Below are positions 1-12,240 of a DNA stretch of 64,000 nt, piece by piece. This DNA is from Sepiola atlantica (lineage: Eukaryota > Mollusca > Cephalopoda > Sepiida > Sepiolidae), in the NCBI GenBank assembly GCA_963556195.1, contig OY744551.1:10228701-10292700 (forward strand), written 5' to 3'. The notes under the pieces were generated by a model, which ran no database searches, was not told the origin of the DNA, and saw only the letters and a program-made list of their open reading frames with translations. The stretch's first letter is position 1; each line of letters opens with the position of its first letter. The position numbers were made by a program, and so were the translations under genes.

Positions 1-1019
1 GAATGGGGACCTTGAGTTTACTTTCGTTTCCATTATTTTGTCCTCATAATCCATGAGCGATGTTTCTGACAAAGGGGGGAGAACTGCTGTTTTCTGGGGC
101 AGAATCTATCCATCTAGCACTTATCGTTGACCAGTTTTGGCCCTTGAAGTAGTATTTTCTTTTTAGCTCTTTACATCAAGTAGCTTCATGCCTTGTCTGG
201 AGCGATTTTCATAAAAAAACAAACAAACAAACAAAAAATACAAGATTCCACAGCCGGCGATATTTTCTTTTAACTGAAACAAAACCTGTAGATAAATGGA
301 CAATTTCCTCTTAAAAAAAAAAAAAGCACGTTCAACATTCACTGGATTGCTAGCTTTTACTTTCAAGACACGTCTAGAAATATATACCCTGGTAAGACGT
401 GATTCGCTAAACAACCCCGAAACGAACCCGCCTGCGACGGTTCGGGCACGTTTGCAGGCGTCCTGACGTAACTATGCTCAGGAATGTTCTCAATCCCCAA
501 CCACTTCGACATTGGCGTCGCCGTCAGCTGAAGACTTGGTTAGACACAGTCAAAGCCGATCTCACTTCCCTCATTGGCCCTTAAGTTTATAATGTATGTC
601 GATGGAAGGAGTGGCTCAGCTGATCTGTGGCCGTGACGTTCAACCCAACGCAATGAGCAAGATTCATTCGTGACTGCGAATCAAAGGGCCGGCTCAACCT
701 AAAAGGGGCAAGCCGAAATAAGTACAAGTAAATAAACAACCCCCCACCCCCGGAGAAAAGACACTTTGAATTGAAGAGAAATAATCTTGACCCCCCCCAC
801 CCCATCCAATAATTTCATTTAACCTCTTTATAAGAGTTGCGTATTACCTGTCCTGTAAATAGTACAACCTTTTTTAAACTTATCAACTAAAATTTACAAA
901 CGTTTTTTTTTAAATTATTTTAAATTTGATCATGTTACATTCCGGGTTTTAATTTAGATTTTTTTTCCTTTCTTTTCCTTTATTTTTTTCAATATGAACA
1001 TCTACGACTTTTTCTCAGA
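1..1019. other. No gene recognised
   Basis: Mixed-composition sequence with short poly-A and poly-C runs. 420-600 is GC-richer (GTTCGGGCACGTTTGCAGGC) and could be an LTR or LINE scrap, but no motif is diagnostic. Confidence 0.35.
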
Positions 1020-1206
1020 CTTTTTCTCCGCCTGATGAGATCTTAGTTTCTAATAACTAATGATCGATAACATCGACATGCCAGTGTAGCGGCTTTTTCT
1101 ACATGTCTGTATGAAAAACAATTATATAAATAGCTCTATTTACTATTAAGCACTATTATATAAGCCCGTTTGAAATTATTTGGATTTTTTATACTGTGGA
1201 TGTTTA
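1020..1206 (+). repeat. Dispersed element with CTGATGAGATC...GATCGATAACATCGACATG block
   Basis: The sequence recurs at 47700-48000 (partly as a foldback) and 54095-54300 (minus), each adjoining (TA)n. CTGATGA is followed by a GATC/GATC pairing and a CAT-CGAC-ATG hairpin, but GATAA stands where a hammerhead needs GAAA. Confidence 0.55.
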
Positions 1207-1593
1207 CTTTACCTGGATTACTATATATATATATGGGAAATGAAAAAGGAAAACCAAAAAGGATGTTTTTTTTATATATTCATCAACGTTTCGTCTTTAT
1301 TTGTAAGACTTCCTCAGGATGATAATTTTAAGAAAAATGTCATGCAAGTACGTGAACATATTGAGTTGACAATATGGGTTGATGAGAAAAAGTAGTAGCC
1401 ATTACTGGGTGCGCAGGACCGAGGTCCATGCTTAATGAAGTCAGTAGCATGGAATCTGACATTTTTCTTAAAATTATCATCCTGAGGAAGTCTTACAAAT
1501 AAAGACGAAACGTTCATGAATATATAAAAAAAACATCCTTTTTGGTTTTCCTTTTTCATTTCCCATTACGTCGGATTACCTTCATCCTTCCTT

Positions 1594-1651
<58 letters not shown>

Positions 1652-1660
1652 TAGCAAAAC
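1205..1660. repeat. Foldback element with hammerhead-like motif in both arms
   Basis: Arm 1211-1350 (GGGAAATGAAAAAGGAAAAC..., read inward) is repeated inverted at 1459-1566. Each arm, read toward its end, contains CTGAGGAAGTCTT...AAGAC-GAAACG, i.e. a CUGANGA box, a five-pair hairpin and GAAA, with one extra A after the CUGANGA box. The arms end beside (TA)n (1207-1215 and 1599-1650). Confidence 0.7.
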
Positions 1661-2136
1661 CTACCCGCGGTCCGGGTAGCAATTAATTGGGAGAAGGGAG
1701 GGGGCGTTAATTTAAAAAAAAATTACTCAGAGAATTGCATAATTTTAATACACTTTGGTAAATTTGTAGATTAACATCCTCAGCTACATTACCCCCCCCC
1801 TTGAAAATGAGATTCGTTTTAGTCATTCTAGATTGTTAGGGCAGTTAATGTTTTTAACACTAACCCTAAGTTTGACTGGCAAGATCGTAAAACCACACGC
1901 AATCGCCACAAAAAGGTCCCCCTCCCTAGAAAAAAAAAATAACGCACAGAATTCATCTTCAATGGCATAAAACCCTAGAATGGCATGAAAATAGAGGATT
2001 ATTTTGCGTTAAATTTATATACTAAACTGATCCCCCATTCTAAATTCAAAAATATTTTTTGTTGTTTCTCTTTCGGCCAGGTTTTTCAGGATATTCACAG
2101 GTAACCGTCTGAAAAAGTAGAATATCATTTTATCGA

Positions 2137-2385
2137 GAGTGGGGTGGTATAGGGTATGGTGGTGTGGGGTATGGTGGTGTGGGGTATGGTGGTGTAGGGT
2201 ATGGTGGTGTAGGGTATGGTGGTGTGGGGTATGGTGGTGTGGGGTATGGTGGTGTGGGGTATGGTGGTGTTGGGTATGGTGGTGTGGGGTATGGTGGTGT
2301 GGGGTATGGTGGTGTGGGGTATGGTGGTGTGGGGTATGGTGGTGTGGGGTATGGTGGTGTGGGGTATGGTGGTGTAGGGGTGTTA
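2137..2385 (+). repeat. 15-bp G-rich minisatellite
   Basis: About 15 copies of GGTGTGGGGTATGGT with rare A or T substitutions. It reads as a (GYGGV)n or (WWCGV)n peptide because the unit is a multiple of three; no gene context supports coding. Confidence 0.9.
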
Positions 2386-2668
2386 ATCTACAATAATATC
2401 CAAATTTTCAATATTTTTTATTTATGCCATAAAAATAAGATATTTAATTAGTTAGATCATTTTAAAGTTATTTTTTCGTAATTTGGAAAGCTCACAGTTC
2501 TAGTAAACCTTTGTTTTTATTTGTCAATGAGAATACTGAAAAGGTCTTGGTAAACATTAAAAAAATAAGTTTGTTATTAAAATTTATAAATTAGGCATTA
2601 ACAAAAAAGTTATTTATTTATTTTTCACAGAAAATGTAAAAACTGCAAAAAGAGGGCGAGTGAAAAGG

Positions 2669-2712
<44 letters not shown>

Positions 2713-3155
2713 AGAGAGAGAGATATATACAACCACACTCTCCCTCCTGCTCCCCTTTTCTCGCTTCTGTGTCGCTTTTAGCAAGCCACAACCTTCGGTA
2801 AGGTCGTCAGCGAGCGCATGGAGTTAACATTTAAGGTGTTTTAGTTATTTTTCCGATTTATTTATTAAATAACTTTAAATTTAATTACTGTTCATATAGA
2901 CGAAACTATTGCATATAGATAGCAAACATAAGCAACTGCAATTCCAAATTAAGAATACTAAACATTAATTAATTATGAATGGTTTAAAAAATAGTTATGC
3001 TAATTAGGCAGTCAAAAGGTTCTCTCTTAATATCTTATCTCCACTATATATACAGAATATCAAATATCATGTATTATTGATTTAAATAACAGTAACCCGT
3101 TTTGATTATAATATAGGAGTGATAAATGAAAAAAAACTTTCGCATTTATTCATTT

Positions 3156-3159
<4 letters not shown>

Positions 3160-3218
<59 letters not shown>

Positions 3219-3530
3219 AAAGGAAGGGTGAGGGTAATCCGACGTAATAGGAAATGAAAAAGGAAAAACCAAAAGATGTTTTTTTATGTATTCATCAGCA
3301 TTTCGTCTTTATTTGTAAGACTTCCTCAGGTTGATAATTTTAAGAAAAATGTCATGCAAGTACATAGAAATATTGGGTTGACATGATGGGTTAATGAGAA
3401 GAAGTAGCACTTCTCTCAGCCCGGACCTGGGTCATGCGCTCCTAGTAGTGCCTACTACTTCTTCTCATCAACCCATCATGTCAACCCAATATTTCTATGT
3501 ACTTGCATGACATTTTTCTTAAAATTTGAA
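3160..3530. repeat. Second foldback copy of the 1.2-kb family, with (TA)n tail
   Basis: (TA)n at 3160-3216 precedes GAAATGAAAAAGGAAAAACC and the same hammerhead-like block (minus strand, 3297-3340). Then 3340-3390 is repeated inverted at 3460-3525 (ATGACATTTTTCTTAAAAT). Confidence 0.68.
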
Positions 3531-3680
3531 AACTTTTCTGTTTTTAATTAAATTCTAATACCAATTGATGATGATTGTATTTTAACAATCGAAATATTTT
3601 GGTAGAATTATTCAATCTGTGTTTTTGAGTTTATTTTTGCTAGTTGTTGATTTGCTAATCCTTTATTCCATTTTTATTTT

Positions 3681-3768
<88 letters not shown>

Positions 3769-3795
3769 GTGCGTGTGTGTGTGTGTGTGTTGTGA
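3681..3795. repeat. (CA)n(TA)n(GT)n compound microsatellite
   Basis: ACACAC run, then (TA)n, then GTGTGT; the whole tract is nearly self-complementary. Confidence 0.9.
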
Positions 3796-4464
3796 GTGTT
3801 GATATCTCGTCTTTCTATGACTGTTTACCGTGGATCAGGTGAGCGTGCCGATGGTTTATATAAAATGCCATTGTATATTCCCCAGTTCACACTTTCTGAT
3901 CAGATATCCTTTTTAGTGCATCTTGTAACCCCCCCCCCCGCCGAATGGGTAAGTAGGGTGGGTGGGGCTATCCACGAGAAAGAGGCTTACCTTACTCTCA
4001 CCTGTCCGCTTCACAAAACTCTTTCGGGCGTTTTCCAATTGAAAGGTTGAAATTCCAATTATAATACCTTTTTTCCTTCTTTTTTTTCTCGTGGTGTATA
4101 CGCAGTTGCTCACCCCAGATAAAGATTGCTGACCTTTTTCATATTAGTAAGCGCTCCAATTAATCTATTCACGTTTGACATGGAAAACCGACGCGTTATT
4201 AAGTCTTTTGTCTCCCTTTTTTTTGGAATGTCTTTTGAAAGTCTTATAAAATGCTGTGTTACGCTGATATGGACTTGTCAGATACGTTAAAATGTTAGTA
4301 TATTCTCTTGTTATTCAGTGAGGTTCAAATAAAAAGTTTTAAAATGGTTCGTGCGCAGGTGGACCCACGCAGCATTTCTAGTAAAATCATTAAATACACA
4401 AATGTTTATTTTTTTAAAAAATCCAATTAAAAGTGTTATAAAGTTGTGTATTGAGAGAGAGGGA

Positions 4465-4573
<109 letters not shown>

Positions 4574-4609
4574 GGGTAGATATAGCAATAGAGATAGATA
4601 AAGAATGAT

Positions 4610-4815
4610 ATAGAGAAAACGTTTTGGCCGATGTAACCTCCGACCTTATGTTTAAGAATATTTGCGATAAGGATTGATAATTTGTATAATTTGGATTATT
4701 CGGACTACTGTTCTCATCTTGGGTGTTATTCTCACAACGTTTTGGCCGATGTAACCACCGACCTTATGTTTCAGAATATTTGAGATAAGGATTGATAATT
4801 CGTATTATTTGTAAC
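4610..4815 (-). repeat. Direct duplication of a degenerate hammerhead-like repeat
   Basis: AACGTTTTGGCCGATGTAAC occurs at ~4619 and ~4737, each followed by CCGACCTTATGTTT and ATTTG.GATAAGGATTGAT, period about 118. It is the complement of the GGTCGG...CGGCCGAAACGTT motif at 39570 and 46955, with GAAA decayed to CAAA. Confidence 0.6.
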
Positions 4816-5181
4816 GTCACATATCGCGGCCATTTTAGGTAAGATGATTCAATATTGCCGGTTTTGTAATAGTTTATAGAAATTGAAATTTTTTTTTATA
4901 AAATGATGTTTTTTTTTGGGGGGGGGGTAGATTTAGCTGAGAACAAATTTATGAACTTTTTAAATATTTTCCCTTTATGTATCGATTTTGATAAAATCAT
5001 TATGAAATTTTAGCGTACCAGAATGACGAGCGACTCGAAGTCAGCAGCGAACGGTGTAGGGTCAAAATGTGTCCCTCGTCTTAAAGACTTTCTGTTTTGG
5101 TTAATTATAAGTAATCAAATAGGTGTTATGGAAAACTAGGAAAAGTTTTATTTAAAATATATATTTTTTTTTGGGGGGGGG

Positions 5182-5810
5182 GGTACTGATATCGATCCTG
5201 AACCAGTTTTCGTGAGGTTCGACTCGGAAGCGTTCGGCTGTCCTACGCAAACGCCCGAGTGTTGACGAGCCGAATGGTACCAGACGACAATTTTTATACG
5301 GTGCTGCGTCCCGTGATCTTAAGTTACATTTTCGATAAATTTTCTAAAAGAAACAAAAACAAAACAAGCAAAACATAGCGAAGTTACTGTTATCAAATAA
5401 ATATTTTTTGCTATTTTGATACGTTGCTGCGTCCTATAACTTTTAGTTATAGTTGCAAGAAATTTTTTAAACAACAAAACAAATAAAACAAGCAAAACAG
5501 AGCGAAATTACTGTTATCAAATAAATATGTTTAACCCTAACACTAAACCCTAACCCTAAACCCTAACCCTAACCCGAAATTACTGTTATCAAATAAATAT
5601 GTTTAACCCTAACACTAAACCCTAATCCTAAACCCTAACAAAAAACAAAAACAAAAAACAAGCAAAACATTATTATCATAGGACGCAGCACCGTATCAAA
5701 ATTGTCGTCTGGTACAAATCGGCTCGTCAACTCTCGGGCGTTTGCGTATGACAGCCGAACGCTTCCGAGTCGAACCTCACGAAAACTGGGTCAGGATCGA
5801 TATCAGTACC
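5182..5810. mobile_element. Non-autonomous TIR element (629 bp) containing telomere-like repeats
   Basis: The left end GGTACTGATATCGATCCTGA to ~5310 is repeated inverted at ~5681-5810. The interior holds direct repeats (ATTACTGTTATCAAATAAAT) and CCCTAA-type runs at 5525-5640. A longer relative lies at 34916-35920. No transposase is visible. Confidence 0.8.
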
Positions 5811-5848
5811 TTCTTTCTTTTTTTTACAAAAGTAAGTATTCACATAGG

Positions 5849-5913
<65 letters not shown>

Positions 5914-5984
5914 ATTTCAACAGCTACCCGCAGGAGTTTCTGTGGCGTCGCCGAGTTAGTATTTACTTCTCTCCCATCGCAGAA

Positions 5985-6670
5985 AGATGTGACACAAGGT
6001 CAGTAAGTAGGGGTTGAAAGAAAAAGCTAGTGCCCAATAAGCAGAGCACTCTAGCCCTAAAAAAATGCCTGGACAGCCCCGTCGGCATTCCGCAGTAGGG
6101 GTACCCCAGGCGATTAGCAATTGTTATGGAAGGGAGGGGGGGTGTTGGTCCCTTTCGTTACATTTATCGCACGAAATGAATTGAACGAACAACAACCGAG
6201 TAACAGGCAACAAAAAAGGGTTTATTTAACAGAGGGTTGGAACTGTGTCCCAGTGAAGAAAAGAGGCTGCCGGGTCGTCAGCAAATATATTCCAAGTGGA
6301 GATGGCTGCTGCTGGAACGATGCAGGGGAAAGGCAGGAGAGAGATGTTTCTTCGTTGCGGGCCGATTTCTCTCTGCTGAATTCTTCAACTGACCAGGTGG
6401 TAGAAAATAGTCCATGAGGGGACAGTTGATATCAATACGCCTTGCTAGCCGATTGGTCAGTGTATGACCAATTTGCTCACAGGGGACGAGAAGAAATAGA
6501 TCCTATTTCAGTCTGCTACACAATAAACTAATCCCTTCTCAAAATGAGAAGGTAACGCCTGGGAGGGTGGACCTCCTAGAGCTGAACAGAACCATAAAAA
6601 GGCTACCTAACTCAAATAGACTAATCTCTGTCGGACTGATTTTCGAGGATGTATCCTGTTAGGATCGAGG
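5985..6670 (-). mobile_element. SINE with alternative head, interrupted by ~390 bases
   Basis: The minus-strand 3' part at 5985-6125 carries the family body (GGGAATGCCGACGGGGCTGT-like, CTTGTGTCACATCTTTC); the 5' part at 6510-6670 carries TAGGAGGTCCACCCTCCCAG and the non-U2 head. Sequence 6126-6505 between them is foreign to other copies and looks like an insertion. Confidence 0.65.
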
Positions 6671-8100
6671 GGGTGATGTTCCCGGACTATAAGCGTGTTC
6701 AGTAAATCAAGCAATGTTGCATGCAAAAGACAGAGTAATAATTAATAAACAAAAATGAAGTAGTTCAAATAACGTTTATTGAACGTGTGTGTACGTGGAA
6801 TGATGAAGTGTGTGATGTATGCATGTGTGTCGATGGAAAACAGTTCTTGAAAAAGGTAGAAGAAATGAATCCGGCGAGAGGAAAGTCTTTGAAAGCCGTA
6901 CACAAAGAAAATGAGTTGAGAACTCTTACCGTTGTTTGACCACGTGTGTTGGTAGTTGTTATGCCGATGCCATTTGAAGAGAAAAGCGTTAGACGAAGCG
7001 CTAGTGTATTAGCGTCGTTCTGTCGACCAGAGAAGAGAGAGAGAGAGAGAGAGAGAGACGGAGCGCTGGTGCCAGCGTTGTTCTGCTAAGGCTGGTCGGT
7101 GAAAGAGAGATGGATTTTCCGTTTGCAACGGTTTTTATAGTCCGAAGGGCAGATAACTCTGGTGTCGCTTTACAGTGCCACCTGTCGGTGAAAAAGCGAC
7201 ACCTACCGGCAAACCGGTGTAGTTATGTTTTGAAAGGAGGAGGTAACTGCTACAATCCTCGACTTGGTATGAAAAATAACACAACCCTAAGATCAAAGAT
7301 ATGTGGCAGATCAATAGATCGATGAGACAAAAGGGCATGGAAGGAAAGTGCTAGTCTGCTTAGTTACCCCTTTTATTTCTAGGTTCATTCGGCTTACTTT
7401 CTCCTCTTCTTTCTTCTTCTTCCTCTTCTTTTCATTTCTTTCTTTCTTCTTGAAGAGGGGATCACCTTGCAGGCAGTTGCTCGTAAAAATAAGTTATAAC
7501 AGATGTGGGTAAAGTGTGAACTCTCAAGAAAAGTGTTCACGCATGTTTTGAACAAGTGGGTGAGAAATAAACTTTTATAAAACCAGGGAATTATCGGAGA
7601 AAAATCAGTTTCTTGGCGACAAGGGAATAACTCGCCTCGCTATCAATGAAGACAGCAACAACAACAAAAACACCCGATTTGAAGTGCCAACCCCAGCATC
7701 CACTTTGAAGCACGCCTGCTGTCATTCCCACAATAACATACTTAACCAAGTAAACACACACGCATACTAAACTTTAAGGACAAAGTTAACGCTCGTGTCG
7801 TTTCAAATATTTTCTATCCTGCACAAACTTTATTGTTATATTTTACATTTTTGTAAAATTGTTTATATATAAAAGTTTTATTTCTTTTACTTTACAGTTT
7901 CTCCTTTTTTTTATTAACGATATTATATTGTTAAAAGTTAGTGCTCGCTAACTGATGATCCTTGCCAATCATATATGTTGTTATCGAATCGGTCTCAATT
8001 TACCTACACAAAATTAATTGTTACGGTGTGGTGATTGGTAATCCCTAAAGGCGCGACCGTCGTCTAAAATACCAGACCCCCTAAACAGGGAACCAAAGAC
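6620..8100. other. No gene recognised; possible LTR-like and GA/TG repeat sequence
   Basis: 6760-7260 contains TGTGTGTACG-type runs, a GA repeat (7035-7060) and a short inverted segment near CACCTGTCGGTG/CACCGGT (7180-7222). Its flavour resembles the interior of the 12.2-13.8 kb element. No conserved coding signal seen. Confidence 0.4.
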
Positions 8101-8110
8101 ACCTTCTGCT

Positions 8111-8456
8111 CCTAAATAAATTGGGCTTCTTGGCCTTTTGGCTAAGATCAAAGTGTAGGTAGTATCTGTTCCGATGGATACTGCACGCCTGTCCTGTGCA
8201 GTTCTAGGAGGTCCACCCTCCCAGGCTTTGCCTCCCCTCTTTGGGGAGGAGTAAGTTTATTGTTTACTGTCTGAGGCGCCCCTACCGGGGAATGCCGACG
8301 GGGCTGCCCAGGCAATTTTTAAATGGCCAGAGTGCTCACCTCTCGAGCGCTGGCTTTTCAAACCCCACTTTCTCGACCCGATCTTGGGTCACATCTTACT
8401 TGTGGGAGTAAGATAAAACTGGCCTTGTGCCTAACTCCTGGGGAGGAGTAAATAAA
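8111..8456 (+). mobile_element. U2-snRNA-headed SINE, full copy
   Basis: The head from ~8121 reads GGCTTCTTGGCCTTTTGGCT, AAGATCAAAGTGTA and GTAGTATCTGTTC, which I recognise as the 5' ~45 nt of U2 snRNA including the branch-site-pairing GUAGUA. The body contains TCTAGGAGGTCCACCCTCC, GGGGAATGCCGACGGGGCTG and GTCACATCTTACTTGTGGGA. ACCTTCTGCT occurs at 8101-8110 and 8457-8466, a possible target duplication. A 4-base GTAG duplication interrupts the head. It is not a functional U2 gene: the Sm site and 3' stem-loops are absent. Confidence 0.85.
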
Positions 8457-8466
8457 ACCTTCTGCT

Positions 8467-8625
8467 GGCCGGTCTTGGCCTTTTGGCTAAGATCAAAGTG
8501 TAGTATCTGTTCCGATGGATACTGCACGCTTGTCCTGTGCAGTTCTAGGAGGTCCACATCTTACTTGTGGGAGTAAGATAAAACTGGCCTTGTGCCTAAC
8601 TCCTGGGGAGGAGTAAATAAAACAT
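8467..8625 (+). mobile_element. U2-snRNA-headed SINE, internally deleted tandem copy
   Basis: Begins GGTCTTGGCCTTTTGGCTAA and keeps the head up to TAGGAGGTCCAC. It then jumps to the 3' segment ATCTTACTTGTGGGAGTAAG shared with the first copy, losing about 190 bases. It abuts the first copy directly. Confidence 0.82.
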
Positions 8626-8958
8626 CTGGCTCAAATTGCTTTATTTGTATTATATATGCGATCCGACAGTACGATGATTGTTAGAAACATTCATATTTCA
8701 ATGTTTAGAAAATAAAACACCTTGTTTTTATACACCCCCCCCCCCCCCGCAAAAAAAAATTCGTATTTAATTACTTATTTTTCTAAAATGATATATTTAA
8801 AATAAAAAGCAAAAACATTTTAGGCACTTATGCAGATTAGGGACGGGCCGAAATTTATTGGTTTCATTTTAGAAGAGCTCCAATAGTGTAAGGGGCCGAC
8901 AACTCTCTTTTTTTTCCATTACCCCCCCCCCCTGCAGAGTCTTTTTGAACAAAAAAAC

Positions 8959-9390
8959 GGTGCTTATGCTGATTAGCGGCCTATGAAAAAAATATTTTTA
9001 TATAAAAACAATAATATATACTTATTAAGCATTATATTCTTACTCACTGTACGAAAAAGTAGAAAAAATTATCCACTAGAACTTTAATTACAAGTATTTT
9101 TCCATTCTGCGTATCATAACAGCAACTCGTTCACTAAGCCTCCATCTTGTTTTTTAAGAAGATTTCAGTTATCTGCCCTTGAAATCTTCTTAAAAAAACA
9201 AGATGGAGGCTTACTGAACGAGTCGCTGTTATGATACGCAGAATGGAAAAATACTTGTAATTAAAGTTCTAGTGGATAATTTTTTCTACTTTTTTCGTAC
9301 AGTGAGTAAGAATATAATGCTTAATAAGTATATATTATTGTTTTTATATAAAAATAATTTTTTCATAGGCCGCTAATCAACATAAGCACC
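8959..9390. mobile_element. Near-perfect palindromic MITE, 432 bp
   Basis: Left arm 8959-9166 and right arm 9181-9390 are inverted copies with a loop of about 14 bases and only a few mismatches or single-base gaps. The ends read GGTGCTTATGCTGATTAGCG. The same terminal motif starts or ends several other elements here (34690, 36223). Confidence 0.85.
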
Positions 9391-10129
9391 CAAATTTCTG
9401 AATTGTATCCCGTTTAAAAAGACAAAAGCAACAGGAAAAATAAACAAAAGAAAAATTAATTTTTTTACCTGTAAAAATAAAAAAAAAAATAAATAAAAAA
9501 GATGTTAAACCAAACACGATGACTGTTCGTTTTGAAATGAAAAAAATATACTTTTGATTTTCCCAAATTTTATTTTCGTCAATAAACGTTCTATTAATTA
9601 ATTGAATTTGCATACTTCTTATTTAAAAATTCATATTTTTCATTTTCGGAGAAATTACGTACTTAAAAATGAAAATAAAAAAAGAGTTATCAGTCCTTTA
9701 CTCAATTCCAGCTTTTCTAAAATGAAAACAAATAAATTTCGGCTCCTTCCTAATCTACAGAAGTGCCACATTTTATTATATTTCCGAAAGAAAATAAGGA
9801 CATTTTATAGAACGACATCAACCGTAATTTCCCCCCCAAAAATAAGATTCTACGTTTTTTGTAAACAGCCTTTAAAATATATATATATACGCAAAGTAAA
9901 TTTTTTTAGTGTTTTAGATTGTAGAGGGGGGATCACTTTCCTATATAATTTTAACGTAAATTAAGCACCCAGTTCTAGGCCTAACGTTTTTTAAATTGAT
10001 TTTTTAAATGCTTTTTATTCTAATTTTTATTTCGGGCGCAACAATTTTTTTTCATTATCCAATTTTAAGTTAATTTTATGTTTTAAATGTTTAAAAAAAA
10101 ATTAAACTAATAATTTTAGATTTAATTTT

Positions 10130-11755
10130 GATTTAATTTTAGATATAATTTTTAGACTATTTTTAGACTATTATACTTTTTTTAGACTATTTTAGACTAT
10201 ATTTTAGACTATTTTAGACTATATTTCAGACTATATTTTAGACTATTTTAGACTATATTTGAGACTATTATTTTGGACTATTTTAGACTATATTTTAGAC
10301 TATATTTCAGACTATATTTTAGACTATTATTTTAGACTATATTTTAGACTATATTTTAGACTATTTTAGACTATATTTTAGACTATTTTAGATTAAATTT
10401 TTACAATTATTTTAGACTATTTTAGACCATATTTTAGACTATTATTTTAGACTATTTTAGACTATATTTTAGACTATTTTAGGCTATATTTTAGACTATT
10501 TTAGACTAGGTTTTTGACAATTATTTTAGACTAATTTAGACCATATTTTAGACTATTATTTTAGACCATATTTTAGACTATTATTTTAGACTATTTAGAC
10601 TATATTTTAGACTATTATTTAGACTATTTTAGGCTATATTTTAGACTATTATTTTAGACTATATTTTAGACTATTTTAGACTATATTTTAGACTATTATT
10701 TTAGACTATTTTAGACTATATTTTAAACTATATTTTAGACTATGTTTTTGACAATTATTTTAGACTATTTTAGACCATATTTTAGACTATTATTTTAGAC
10801 TATATTAGACTATTATTTTAGACTATTTTAGACTATATTTTAGACTATAATTTTAGACTATTTTAGGCTATATTTTAGACTATTATTTTAGACTATTTTA
10901 GGCTATATTTTAGACTATTTTAGACTATGTTTTTGACAATTATTTTAGACTAATTTAGACCATATTTTAGACTATTATTTTAGACTATATTTTAGACTAT
11001 TATTTTAGACTATTTAGACTATATTTTAGACTATTATTTAGACTATTTTAGGCTATATTTTAGACTATCATTTTAGACCATATTTTAGACTATTTTAGAC
11101 TATATTTTAGACTATATTTTAGACTATTATTTTAGACTATTTTAGGCTATATTTTAGACTATTTTAGACTATGTTTTTGACAATTATTTTAGACTAATTT
11201 AGACCATATTTTAGACTATTATTTTAGACTATATTTTAGACTATTTAGACTATATTTTAGACTATAATTTTAGACTATTTTAGGCTATATTTTAGACTAT
11301 TATTTTAGACTATATTTTAGACTATTTTAGACTATATTTTTGACAATTATTTCAGACTATTTTAGACCATATTTTAGACTATTATTTAAGACTATTTTAG
11401 ACTATATTTTAGACTATTATTTTAGACTATTTTTAGACTATTATTTTAGACTATTATTTTAGACTATATTTGAGACTATTTTTAGACTAATTTAGACTAT
11501 ATTTTAAACTATTATTTTAGACTATATTTTAGACTATTATTTTAGACTATATTTTAGACTATTATTTAAGACTATTTAGACTATATTTAGACTATTATTT
11601 TAGACTATTGTAGACTATATTTTAGACTATTATTTTAGACTATTTAAGACTATATTTTAGACTATTATTTTAGACTATTTTAGACTATATTTTAGACTAT
11701 TATTTAAGACTATTTTAGACTATTATTTTAGACTCTAGAACTATTTTTAGACCTA
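10130..11755 (+). repeat. TTAGACTA-based satellite, 1.6 kb
   Basis: An irregular array of TTTTAGACTAT, TATTTTAGACTA and ATTATTTTAGACTA with occasional TTTTTGACAATT interruptions. Those interruptions come at intervals of a few hundred bases (10510, 10745, 10930, 11173, 11338), suggesting larger duplicated blocks. Confidence 0.88.
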
Positions 11756-12240
11756 TATTTAATTTAAATTTAATTTTTAATAACAAATTTCATTTTAATT
11801 ATAGATTAAATTTTGATTTAATTACAGATTAAATTTGGGGGAAGGTACTATAACTTTTGGCAATTTTTTCTGCTGCAAAAAGTAAATTTAAATATGTAAT
11901 AACAATAAAATGTACGATAACATTTGAAAACACGTGGAAAATTATTTACTTGTTTTTTTTTTTGGGGGGGGGGGGTCATTTTAAGTACAAAAAATAGTTT
12001 CTGCATGATTTTAGCGTTTTTGAAATATTTTACAAGTTTTTAATCTATGCATTTGTATGTGTTTTTAGTGGTTTTTTTTAATGTTTTAAATGTATTCTAT
12101 GCATTTGTTATCGTTACTTTTACTTAGCCAAACACGAGTATTTTCCATCATGGTAGATTTTTTTACTACATGTGTTCGCTAATTTCTCATGCAATGAAAA
12201 GCATTTTTAAATATTTAAAAACACAAAAAAAGCAGATTAA

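Noticed and set aside
2139..2451. GYGGV/WWCGV repeat proteins
   Set aside because: 15-bp minisatellite read in two overlapping frames; no promoter, splice or homology support.
8119..8200. Functional U2 snRNA gene
   Set aside because: Only the 5' ~45 nt match U2; the Sm site and 3' stem-loops are missing and the body is a SINE.
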